Shown here piece by piece: positions 1 through 10,553 of a stretch of DNA of 64,000 bases. Both the position numbers and the translations under genes were made by a program. A model generated the notes under the pieces. That model ran no database searches, was not told the origin of the DNA, and saw only the letters and a list, made by a program, of their open reading frames with translations. Each line of letters opens with the position of its first letter. Positions within the stretch are counted from its first letter, which is position 1. This DNA is from Sporothrix humicola (lineage: Eukaryota > Ascomycota > Sordariomycetes > Ophiostomatales > Ophiostomataceae), in the NCBI GenBank assembly GCA_021396245.1, contig WNYE01000108.1:54508-118507 (forward strand). Direction: 5' to 3'.

Positions 1-1
1 C

Positions 2-622
2 GGCGAGTGTCTGAGGCAGGGCCGGAATGCCGCACTGGCTCTGCAGGCAGAGGGCGTGTCACGACCTGCTGCGGACCGCACAACCACCGGCGACGGTTTG
101 CTCAGGGACTGTATCACGCGACACGCACACGGAACATCACTCACCCTCGTGCCCGGCCTCAACCAGCACGACCTGTACGGCGACATCTCTGGCTTTTACG
201 AGGCCGGCCTGTCGCCATTGTCGGTCCACCACTGGCGCAGCTGGTACAAGGTGCCCCTGCCGGCCATGGCGGCCGTCACGCGTTTGTGTGGCGACTGCTT
301 CCTCGGGAGGTGGGTGTGGCCGGCGCACGGTGGGGGGCAAGAAGAGACACTCTTTGCCAACGGCTTCTCGGTGACGCAGTATCGAACCGGCATTCACCCC
401 GACTTTCGACGCATGGAGGAGACGTGGTCGCACGCGGGCGACGAGTTTGCTGCCGCTCTCGGTCCGCTGCGGCCGGCGTTGAACGAGACGGACAAGAAGA
501 GCTTTCGGTTGCGGGGGGTTGTCACTGACAAAAAGGACGGCATATTTCGACAAGTCTACGTCTACAAGGGAGCTTTTGGAACGGACGAGCCGGACGAAGT
601 GTTTGAGCTCGTGTGGGAGTAG
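2..622 (+). CDS. Glycosyltransferase family 31-like (fringe-type) protein, C-terminal part, 5' truncated
   Basis: The frame is open from base 2 to the TAG at 620-622, giving 206 residues with no start inside the window, so this is the 3' end of a gene running in from the left. Visible motifs are a GDGLLRDCI segment, then LNQHDLYGDISGFYEAG, then LSVHHWRSWY, then LFANGFSVTQY. This order is what I know from the C-terminal half of fungal GT31/fringe-like transferases (DUF604 type), which are type II membrane enzymes of the secretory pathway that add a sugar from a nucleotide donor. The N-terminal anchor and the DxD metal site would lie outside the window, so donor and acceptor cannot be inferred. 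The tail ends in an acidic VFELVWE. The family call is from recalled motifs. Confidence 0.8.
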   Translation, partial: GECLRQGRNAALALQAEGVSRPAADRTTTGDGLLRDCITRHAHGTSLTLVPGLNQHDLYGDISGFYEAGLSPLSVHHWRSWYKVPLPAMAAVTRLCGDCFLGRWVWPAHGGGQEETLFANGFSVTQYRTGIHPDFRRMEETWSHAGDEFAAALGPLRPALNETDKKSFRLRGVVTDKKDGIFRQVYVYKGAFGTDEPDEVFELVWE

Positions 623-3600
623 GAGGTGCAGTGGGAGGAAGAAAGGAAGGAGCGATGTTGATGGCAAGAACAAGACCACGTGACAATCGCGAATTAGGGT
701 GAACTGGCTCCTGGCTGCCTCGCGTCTGAATCGCGATCTGGACGGAGATGGGCGGGCGATCTGCAAAAAGGATAAGGAGGGAGCAGCGAAGCGAACAGAC
801 CGGACAGACGTGGGGGATCCACTTTCATAAAAAAGAACAAGAAAAGAAGAAATAGGAATACATAAAAATGGGAGAGGAACGATTAAAATTGAAGAAAGAG
901 TGGACTCTGTGTGGATTGTTATTTTGCTGGGATTCTGGGACTGGGGCACCGCGCAATCTATGGAAATTACCCACGTTTATGCTGGGCGGAAGGCCCATAG
1001 CCGGAATGAGCGCCGGAGGGAGGGGACTGACTTTTGGAGAGGAAGGAACGACGGGACGAGGAAGAAAAGAAGGAAGGCATGGAAATGGAAATACAGAAAG
1101 ACAAAAATACTTTTCCAAAATAAACTCGAAAATAAGGAATATGAAAGATGGAAAACAACAAAGACCCAGAAAAAAGAGAGGCCCGGAAGCTGGTCCAGGC
1201 CAAAAAGGACCAAAAGGACCAAAAGGACCTGGAGGACCACTGGAAAACAATAAAAACAAAATGACAACAGGGCGCAGCATGTGGGCACATTCATTACGGC
1301 GACTTCCGTTGCAACGTCCGGACTGACAGTGGGGGCGGAAGACAAGAAGATATTGTGAAGCAAAGAGGAAAAGACGTGACAAGACGCGGAATGACAATTT
1401 ATTCAGATACTCGATACGTCGTACTCACTACTACTTCGACACCGAACTCTACGCCGAAGTGGCTGTTCAGCTCATGCCGGCGAACACGGCAGGAGCGAAC
1501 GATGTCAATAGTCAATACGGAGAAGGCGCTCACGCGAACGAGAGTCGTCTGTGTGTTTGGTCAGCAAAGGCAATCGTTCCTCCTGCTCCTATCTATTAAA
1601 AGATACAAACGACGCGATGCACCAAACTGGCCTAACTCCTAAAAGACTGGTGAGAAGACTGGTGGAGAGAGCCGCGCATATTGAACTGAATGGCGCGACA
1701 CCGCGGCTGCCGGACGATTTTGGCCTTCAGTCCTCCTTTTTATTGGCTTGCTGGGACAATGATTTATTTACTTGCATCGTTTTGATTTCATCATGACATT
1801 TATTGTACTGTCGTGCAAATATTCCGAGACATGACGGAGTTCTTTATTCAGCATTGTTAAAGAAGCCTGAAGTCTGAGGCCTGGTAAATGCTTTCAAGCC
1901 CTGAAGCATGAAGCTCAAAGCCTGAAGCCTGAAGCCTGTCGCCGGAAGGAGCCCTGCCCCTGTCACTCCAGCGCCACCCGTCGCACCCGCAACGCCTCAC
2001 AGCGCCATTGTGCAGATTGTCCAGATTTCCAGCACCTTTTCAAGTGCTTCCCCAGCGGATCGCGCAGAAGCCACAGCGCGCAGATATATGCAAGGTGGCA
2101 CAAGCACAAGCACGAGCCGCGGCAATACGTCGCAAGCCTCTCTATCTCTCTATCAACGACATATTATTACGACGTGCATTCGACTCCGTACGGCGCACAT
2201 GGCGGCAAGGACAAGCAGATGCAAGCCACGTCCGACCAGAGTGTTTGCTGTGTAAAATGTTTTGCTGAGGGCACACGACAGGTGAATTGGCCGAGGCCAG
2301 GAAATAGTAGTCAGTAACAAGCAATATCGAACGGAGCCAATTGACAATTGGCAATTGCCCCATATCACGCGTACTTTCTAATAAGCGACCTGGTCCAGCT
2401 GGAAAGTGGTGACAAAGGCGGACGAGTGGGTGGGAGGGTGCTGGCAGATGGTGGGTGTGGGTGATGACAGAGGCGTTCTTCGTTCTTTCCTTATTGAGCT
2501 TGTCGAGCGTGGCTTTCCTTGTTTGGTGGTCCTGTCAGCCTCTATCCTTGTTTGCAAATAGAAGGAACCTGGGAACATGCCGAAGGCCTCCAAAGAACAA
2601 GAACAGAAGAATAGCCAGAACACAGATACAGGATTTGCACATGGTCGGCAATATGCAATATCCAGGCGAGCCAGGTTCTTGACGACAGCAGTTCATGGTT
2701 CGTTGCCAGGATTCGATTGCCAGCGCATCATCACCGATTGCCGTTCAACTTAACAGCGGTCAGCCTGATCGTCGATTGTCAAGGTCTGGCCTGGGTCTGG
2801 CCTGGGGAAATCTTGTTCGTCTTTCCCGTCTCTTCTTTTCTTGTTGTTCTTCCACTGTTTTTGGCTGTCTTCCGCGTCATTTTTCATTTCGACTGTCGTA
2901 GCGCTGTAACGCTGTTAGATAAGGTCGTCTGTCGTGCTTTCCTTTCTTTGGCTTCCCTGGCCTCGCTTTCGACCTGAGTTAGGCCTGGCCAGGCCGAAGA
3001 GGAGCTCTTTTGCAGCTCCTGATTGGCTGCACGTCCCAAATCTTTCCACACTTCATCCTCCACACCACCCCCTGATTCCTTTATTGTTTGCTGATCAAAG
3101 AACCACTTGTCTTTCGTCTTCACTAGTCTCTCCACCTTTCACGCCTTCGCTCTCTATTTTCGGTTCTTCTCAGCAAAAGGCCTTCTGTCATGGCCTTGTG
3201 TCAATTCACCATCCATCATACTGTGTTTCTAACCACAAAAGGCAGTGCATCAATGACAATACAGTGCTTCTTTTTGTTTTGTTTGTGTTTGCAGTTTTTG
3301 TTTGCATTTTCATCTCATCGTCGTTTCTTTTGAATTTGTTTCTCAGGCATCGCCAATTTGCATCTTTTGATTTTGTCGTCTGAGGCCGTCCTCTGCTCTT
3401 TCCCTTTTGCCCATTTCTGTTCCTGCCCGTTCCTGGCGCTGTCCCACAGTCTTTGTCCCACTGTGCGCGCCGGAGCGCATTAGTGCCTGCTTTTGCTGCA
3501 TCTTTCCCCTTTATTTTTTCTTTGATCTGTGAGCGTGTTTCTTTTTTTAGGAGTTTTTATCGCTCTTTCATCAACGAAAAAAAGAACAAAAGAGCTTGCA

Positions 3601-5737
3601 GAAAATATTGTCGAAAACGGACGTCAAAGAAAAAGAAACACAAAAGAAATAAAAGCACCACACATCCCACACACCGCATCTCATCAAAGAGCGATAACAA
3701 AAGAGGACAAAACAAAACAAACAAAATCTACCCAAACCACACCAAATGCACGATAAACACAAATAATCGCTCGTCCTTCATTTCGCTGCATCTCGTCATT
3801 TCGTCAGACCCTAGTAAACAAACTGTTTTCCCTCCCAGAAAGAACCCCTCAAATCTTCACATGAAGACTTGCCTCACCCGAAAGATACCTGAAACCTGGC
3901 TAGGCCCTGCCCTTAATTTCAGGTATCGACTGCCTCTTTCCTCCAGTGTTCTCAGTACTGACTGCCTTCTGCCTCCTTCCTCCTGGGCTGTTCCTGGCAA
4001 GCTCTCTGCCGCATCGCCCAATCGGGCTAGTGACAGTGTGCCCCTTCCTCTTTGGCGCCCGTGTACAGTGTCAACAGCGTCAGGAGTGGTGTAAAATGTG
4101 TAAAAGGGGCTGCCTCTCTATGATCTGTTAGTGGAGGGAGACCACCACGTTAGAGAGCCTCGCATCGCTTGCTGCTGGCAGGACCCGCCCTTTGATATGC
4201 GCCCTCCATCTTCTTTCCTTCTTTCTGTCTGCCCGATTTTCACTGACAGGGGTATGAAGCCGTAGTGGATGGCTCGATGGATATGGGAAAAAAGGAAATA
4301 AAAAGAGAATAAAAAAGAATAAAAGAAAACTCAGAAATAATACCAAAAAATTTAGTGAAGAAAGAACTGAAGGAAAGAGGGCACGCACTTGTTCCTTCCA
4401 CCCCTGACCTCATACACTCGCTCACAGTCGCTCTTTCCGGTAACAATCCCTTTCCCCCTCCCATCACCACGGTCGTTCTTCCCTGTTTTGTCTCTTTGCT
4501 CTCTTGATAGGCTTTGCTCTTTCTCTTTTCTTTACTCTGTGCCCTCGCTCTTTCTTCATCGGTGATTTCCTTGCATCGCTGCCCGACACTCGCTTTCCCC
4601 AGTCTATCGCTTACTTTCTCTTCTCCTTTTTGCTTCATTTTCATTTTCATTCTTCAACAACATTCGCTTTTACTCCATACTCCTTCAGTATCGTCATTTT
4701 CTCAATTGCGCCCGCGCTCTCGAAAGTGAGCACCGCCAGCCTCCTCCGCCAACCACCACTCTACTTTCCACCCCCGGTCTGGCCTTTCTCCCTTCGTTTC
4801 AGACGCCCTGCTTTGGGATTAGACGCCCTTTGCTCTGTTCAACGAGTCCTTTCGCTTTCCTTTTCAGCGTCCATATTCCTCGCTCGTTTCCTCAGCCTCT
4901 TTCGTCTCGTCTCGACTTTGACTGCCACTCGCTCGGTCTCGAGAATACCCTCTTCGACGCACATTCGCTATTCTACGACGATCTCCGTCCCTCGTTTTCT
5001 CGTTCTCTCGCTTTCTCGTTCTCGCCCATTCCTCGTCTCCCTTTTTGACGTGCCTCATTCTTCATTTCAGACAAAAGAACCGACAATCTCAACGTCGAAG
5101 AATAGACTGTCGCGTTTGCGTGTTAATCAACATCTCGACTGCACCGAAATCTCCTCCTAAAACATCCCCCGTTTTTGTTTTTGGATCGACAAACTTTATT
5201 TCTTTTCCGCGCTCTTGGTCGCCTTGGTTTCGCCCTTTCCTGCATCCTGCGTCCCCTTGTTTGGTCTTTTCGACTCTCTTTTCGCCCTTCTCCCTCCAGA
5301 AACGCCCTCTCCAGGCCCTCCAGGCTCTATTTTTGTCGTATCTGGCCCTCGTCCGACCCGGATCGTCCAAGCATCTTGAGACACTTGCACCGCACATCAG
5401 GGGTCGCTTTTACAACACAGACGCAACAACTCCCGAGAATCCAGAAACCCAGGAAACGCACTCTATCCACGGAGTACGGTGTGTCTTGTCATTCACTTCA
5501 CCTTTTCGAACATCCACACCACTGAGTCTGAGTAACTGTCGTGTTGCCCAGACACTGTGTGTGCAACCAGCCTTGCCTTGCATCCCGACTCCAACCTTCC
5601 GGCCCCCTTTCCACCAACCATCGCGACTCTTGGCCTTTTCTTCCAGTCTCCTATTTCCTCGCGATCTCTACCACCTAATACTCCTCCATCTTCTCATCAC
5701 CACCACATAGACCGCTGGTCGGCACAATGCAATCAAG
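623..5737. other. Intergenic spacer, 5.1 kb, leading into a pyrimidine-rich leader
   Basis: No open frame here resembles a protein. Bases 1200-1240 hold short direct copies of AAAAGGACC. Bases 1863-1938 hold CCTGAAG-type repeats. From about 4400 to 5710 the plus strand is strongly C/T-rich with many TTC, CTC and TCG runs, which fits a promoter plus a long untranslated leader for the TBC gene. Copies of the GAARGAGCGA motif or its complement lie at 646, 3560, 4428 and 4545. Confidence 0.6.
1863..1938 (+). repeat. Imperfect CCTGAAG repeat tract
   Basis: About seven direct copies or near-copies of CCTGAAG/CCTGAGG occur in 76 bp, ending in three back-to-back copies at 1921-1938. No coding function is visible. 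Confidence 0.7.
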
Positions 5738-8032
5738 ATGATGGTCTACGAACACGCAATCGTCGACTCTGTCGTCCCCAGTCCGGGGTCGCCGCCTGGC
5801 ATGACCGCCTCCAAATCGTCCAAATCCTCCTCTTTCCACTCCATCAGCTCCGACGACAACAGCGTCTTGTCCGATGTCAACCACTTTGAAGACATTGGCC
5901 TTGACGACGACGCCGCCTCCATCGCCGCCCAACACGACCGCGACACAGACTTCAAGTCCTCCCGCCCCAACCGCTTCTCGCCCTCTTTCTCTGCGGACCT
6001 CCGCGCCGCCTCGCTCCAGTCCGCCTCCACACACAGCCTGACAAGTAAACCGCGCGTCTACTCGTCCTCTCGCGAACTCGCCCGCACACGGCCACACGCT
6101 CCGCCCAACCGCGACTTCACACCAAACGGCAACGCCCGTCCATCCTTCCCCAGCCTCCAAAGTCAAGTCCGCGGCGCCAATGTCCGCAGCACGAGCACGA
6201 GCGCGCTGACGCCGGACGCCCTGGCCCTCAAGTCCAAGAGAAGTCTCGGCAACCGGTCAGCAACGTCGCTCTCGTTCCGCCACCGCAGCCCAAGTCCCAA
6301 CATTGTCAATGTCCCCCATGGCCTCAAGGACCCGGCCGCCATTGTCAAGCCGCGCCGCAGCAGCTGGCAGTCAACGCGCGAGCGCAAGACGGCCATCCAG
6401 CTGGAGATGGAGTGCGACGAAGACGAGGGTGACGACATCCCCGAAGGCCTCATTCTGGACAACGTCCCCATCTCGCCCCGCCCACCTTCCGAACGCTCTC
6501 ATTCCATCAACCCCAGTCCCGCCAGTTCCAAGCCCGGATCCCCCGATCGCTCAGCCAAAGAGCACAAGCACCGCAGTGTCGGCAACGGCACACCGGCCAT
6601 TGCAGCCGCACAGGGCTCGCTCCGCTCGCCAGCATGGAAGAACGAGCACAACAAGTCGTACAGCGAGGTGTCTTCGCCCATTAAGATGCGCGCAAAGAGC
6701 TGGACGACTGCGCTTTCCGAGCTGAGCCTGGAAGCCAAGACTCTGACGGAGAAGCTCGAGGAGCACGCCGACGAGCTCGAGCTCAAGACACAGCAACGGT
6801 CCAGCACGGGCTCCATGCCTGCACGGCGGTCTTCGACTGGACCCTCCCTCGACTCCAAACCCCGCCACAAGTCGGCCCTGCCGGAACTGCCGCCTCTGCG
6901 CCGCAGCAATATCATGATCGACCCTCTACCCGTGTCCAAGGAGAAGGAAGCCGTTCTGTCGCGCACACGGCCGTCGTGGCTGCCGCCCAAGGACCCGGCC
7001 GAGGAGAAGCGCCACCTCAAGGAGTACCAGAAGATGATGGCCTACAGCCTCGAGGCTGAAAAGCGCCGCGAGGCCACCAAGCAGGCCAAGTCCGACTGTC
7101 GCGATACCGCCGTCAGCAGCCTCATGCAGATCTGGGACCACGACATCATCCCCCGCTGGACCGTCGCCATCCGCGAGCGCCGCACGCGCGATCTGTGGTG
7201 GCGCGGTGTGGCCCCGCGGAGCCGCGGTGCTGTGTGGTCACGCGCCATCGGCAACGAGCTCGGCCTCACAGAAGCTTCGTTCCACGCTGCTCTGAGCCGC
7301 GCCTACGAGGTGGACGTGCGCGCCAAGGCCGAGAACTCGATCGAGGGCGACGAGCAGTACCTGGCCTGCTTCGAGCGAATCCGCAAGGATGTCCAGGAGC
7401 ACACGTGGAAGGACCTCAAGATCTTCCAGGCCGGCGCTCCCCTGCACCAGGGTCTCATGGATGTCCTGATGGCCTACTCCATGTACCGCAGCGACATTGG
7501 CTACGTCACCGGCTGTAACACCATCGCCGCTTTGCTCCTCCTGAACCTGCCCGGCCCCGCCTCGGCTTTCGTCGCTCTCGCCAACCTGCTTAACCGCCCG
7601 CTGCCGCTGAGCTTCTACGCCGCCGACCCGGGCGCCAAGTCGTCTGCCTATAACCTGATGCTGCAGACCCTGGCGCAAAAGTCGCCCGTCCTCTTTGACC
7701 ACATTACCAACATGCCCGACCACGACCCCGACGTTTACCTAAACAGCGTCTTCACCTCGCTCTTCACCGGCCACCTGGCCCTCGACCAGGCTGCTCGTCT
7801 CTTTGACGTCTACGTCTTTGAGGGCGACACCATCCTGGTGCGCGCCGGTGTAGCTCTTCTCGTTCAACGGGAAGCCGCACTGCTCGGTGCGCAGGACATG
7901 ACAGATGTCGTCAAGGCCATTACGCCCGGCGGCGACGGTGCCGGGGATAAGCAGATTGTCGTTGCCCAGCACGGCGAGGAGGACCGCTGGATGCTTGCTG
8001 TCCGCGAGGCCGGCAAGGTGTCTCCTAAGTGA
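5738..8032 (+). CDS. TBC-domain protein (TBC1D12/14-like), possible non-catalytic RabGAP
   Basis: Uninterrupted 764-residue frame. The first ~430 residues are Ser/Pro-rich and low complexity, as in many fungal regulators. A TBC domain fills about residues 480-730. Motif A is visible (LWWRGVAPRSRGAVW, with the RxxxW pattern), followed by LKIFQAGAPLHQGL and MYRSDIGYVTGCN, then AFVALANLLNRPLPLSFY and YLNSVFTSLFTGHL. TBC proteins normally stimulate GTP hydrolysis by Rab GTPases through an Arg finger (IxxDxxR) and a Gln finger (YxQ). Here the corresponding residues read IRKDVQE and YVT, so both fingers appear replaced. The closest family by sequence feel is TBC1D12/14-like. Whether it retains GAP activity, or only binds a Rab, cannot be told here. 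The start is the first of two adjacent ATGs after a pyrimidine-rich leader. Confidence 0.88.
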   Translation: MMVYEHAIVDSVVPSPGSPPGMTASKSSKSSSFHSISSDDNSVLSDVNHFEDIGLDDDAASIAAQHDRDTDFKSSRPNRFSPSFSADLRAASLQSASTHSLTSKPRVYSSSRELARTRPHAPPNRDFTPNGNARPSFPSLQSQVRGANVRSTSTSALTPDALALKSKRSLGNRSATSLSFRHRSPSPNIVNVPHGLKDPAAIVKPRRSSWQSTRERKTAIQLEMECDEDEGDDIPEGLILDNVPISPRPPSERSHSINPSPASSKPGSPDRSAKEHKHRSVGNGTPAIAAAQGSLRSPAWKNEHNKSYSEVSSPIKMRAKSWTTALSELSLEAKTLTEKLEEHADELELKTQQRSSTGSMPARRSSTGPSLDSKPRHKSALPELPPLRRSNIMIDPLPVSKEKEAVLSRTRPSWLPPKDPAEEKRHLKEYQKMMAYSLEAEKRREATKQAKSDCRDTAVSSLMQIWDHDIIPRWTVAIRERRTRDLWWRGVAPRSRGAVWSRAIGNELGLTEASFHAALSRAYEVDVRAKAENSIEGDEQYLACFERIRKDVQEHTWKDLKIFQAGAPLHQGLMDVLMAYSMYRSDIGYVTGCNTIAALLLLNLPGPASAFVALANLLNRPLPLSFYAADPGAKSSAYNLMLQTLAQKSPVLFDHITNMPDHDPDVYLNSVFTSLFTGHLALDQAARLFDVYVFEGDTILVRAGVALLVQREAALLGAQDMTDVVKAITPGGDGAGDKQIVVAQHGEEDRWMLAVREAGKVSPK

Positions 8033-9480
8033 GGGTCGCACGCTGAACTCTACAATAACGGACCGCGAACCGACGATTACGAACCGAACTCCCCCGACCT
8101 CTCTTTGTACAAAATCACCACCAAGCATACACGTACAAGCATATTTTTGAATGCACAAACGCACAAACGCACAAACGCGCACACATACACATAAACTATT
8201 CACTCGCTACGCCTTTATGACCAAACACCATTTATTATTTCTCCTGGATACAACCACACAACAGCATAATCTAAACATTCGGCTCGAGAGATTGGGAAAA
8301 CATCTCTCGCCTGTTTTTACCATACTGCTTATTGTTTTATTACTTCTTCCCACCTTTTACTCCTTTATTTTTCATCTTCTCGTCACTCGTTCATCACTCG
8401 TTACAAACATTATACTTAATCTTCTTTCTTACGGTTTTCTTTATTTGCATCGGTATGCCAGTCGTGCCGCATCCAACTGGGGGCTACTCATTATTTTCTA
8501 TCAGGGTGTTAATACTTCTTTTGGTGGAGGTTTTTTTTATTTTTATTTCTTTTCTTCTTTCATTACTTCTTCTGCATTTCTTCAAGTAGACTTTTTTCTT
8601 TTTTTCGGAGAACGCATCTTAACGGACATCGTCCCACGGTTTTCTTTTGCAACGGGACAGGACAATGGATAAAGGACAACCCCCTACTTTCCATGTCTAT
8701 TGTATACAGCGCTTCTTTTTTACATCTGGTGTTTTTTGGATACAGTCTTTATTTTTTCAAACCCCCTATTTTTGGAAATACAAAACAAACAACTTTTTTT
8801 TGGACCCCTTTCCGTTCTTTTGAATTATGTGATCTTATCTTATGCCACCCTAATACCGCCGTTTGCAGACAAGTTTATCTGTGAACAGCCAATATATCAC
8901 CACTTTCCACTTTGACAGATATTTGCCGAACCATCAACGCAACGGAGCGTTATCAGTTAAACCTCACCAACCACGATATCACTGCCAATATCACCACTGA
9001 CCATTTTACCCATATCAACAAGAAGCGTCATGGTGTTGTTTTTGCCTACTTTCGGCCAACTTGGTATTACCCGTCGTCGTTTTCATTGGATGCCACCAGC
9101 CACACTGTGTCGCCCACTCTTGACTGTCTCTCGCCTCTAGAGACTGCCGACGTCCTCTGCCTCTCCATGTATTTGATATCTCGATATTGGGTGGCACACA
9201 ATTTACATCCCCCACACAGTTCTCGTCGGAACAAATACTCGCTTGCTCCATCTGCGCCCTTGGCGAGCAGGATTGCCGGTGTCCGCGGCGCAGATGGCAA
9301 GCCAAACCTGGGGAAAGCAGACGCTCCTTTGCTGCCCATATCCCCACATCGATGGACTAATAAAGAGTGATGAGGCCGTCGAGTGACGCCAAGAAGCAGG
9401 TATCTACGATCACCAACGAGGAAGCTTTCGACCTGATTTCATTATCGACACTCTCACCATATACACTACCGACCGCCACG
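8033..9480. other. Intergenic spacer between the TBC and DUF1996 genes
   Basis: This A/T-rich spacer has T runs around 8530-8610 and 8780-8800. I see no coding sequence or RNA gene. The last ~100 bases are presumably the leader of the DUF1996 gene. Confidence 0.5.
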
Positions 9481-10553
9481 ATGAAGTTCTCGATATCGAC
9501 GACGGTGCTGGCCACCACAGCTTTCTCCCTCATTTCCACCGCCCATGCCGTGCTCCGCTTCTCCTGCTCGCAGCTCGTCGTCGAACGCCTCGACCCGCTC
9601 GTCAACCCCGGCGCCATGCAGTCGCCGCACGCGCACCAGGTCGTTGGCGGCAACGCGTTTAACGTCATTATGGCCGCCGGCGCCGACGTCGCGAGCGCGG
9701 CCACCTGCACGACGTGCACGTTTGCGGAAGACTTTTCGAATTACTGGACGGCCATCCTCTACTTTCGGGCCCGCAACGGCACCTTCAAGCGGGTCCGGCA
9801 GATGGGCAACGTCGGCTTCGAGCAGGCAGAGGCTGGGATGACGGTGTACTACTCGGCGTCGGTCAGCAGCAGCACCAAGGCGTCGGTGACGGCGTTCAAA
9901 AAGGGGTTTAGAATGCTCGTCGGCGATCCTAGCTACCGCACCGAGGCTCAGGCAAAGAAGTACAGGCAGTTGACGTTTACTTGTTTGCAAAACGCCATGA
10001 CGCGCTCCGGCGAGACGCTGGCGTTCCCCGCGAAACCGTGCCCCGCAGGCATCATGGTCAACACGCGCTTCCCGACGTGCTGGGACGGGGTGAATCTCGA
10101 TAGTGCGGACCACCAGAGCCACGTGGCGTACCCGTCGAGCGGCACCTTTGAGAGCAACGGGCCGTGCCCATCGACGCACCCCGTCAAGATTCCGCAAGTG
10201 TTCTACGAGGCCGTTTTTGATACCCGGCCATTCAACGACAAGTCCCTTTGGCCCACCGAGGGCCAGCCGTTCGTCTGGAGCTTTGGCGACAAGACGGGCT
10301 ACGGCAACCACGGCGACTATGTCTTTGGGTGGAAGGGCGACGCGCTGCAGCGGGCCATGGACGCCAACTGCAATGTCAACTGCCCAACCCTCAAGACGCA
10401 GACAATTGCCGTCGGCAACAAGTGCACCAAGGCCATGACGGTGCGGGAGGACATTGATGGGTGTAAGCCTCCCACATCCCCTTGTATATTTCAAGAGTTC
10501 TCACTAACGAAGCAGGGCTCGAGCAACTGCCTGGCGGCATGGAGGTCAACTAA
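9481..10553 (+). CDS. Secreted DUF1996-domain protein (copy 1), two exons
   Basis: Spliced product of 339 residues from exons 9481-10462 and 10516-10553. The 53-nt intron starts GTAAGC and ends ACGAAGCAG, with an ACTAAC branch site 9 nt before the acceptor. Splicing restores the ending DGWLEQLPGG, which matches the uninterrupted end of the second DUF1996 gene at 33985-35013. Residues 1-23 are a signal peptide (MKFSISTTVLATTAFSLIST then AHA), which is why this ATG is preferred over one 114 bases upstream. The mature part carries the family landmarks RFSCSQLVVERLDPLVNPG, SPHAHQVVGGNAF, DFSNYWTAILYFRARNGTF, FPTCWDGVN and HGDYVFGWK. DUF1996 proteins are common in ascomycete secretomes, but their biochemical role is not known to me. 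Conserved His, Cys and Trp residues suggest a folded, disulfide-bearing extracellular domain. Confidence 0.9.

Noticed and set aside
2337..2351. Perfect palindrome CCAATTGACAATTGG
   Set aside because: It is short, alone and far from any gene; such palindromes are expected at low frequency.
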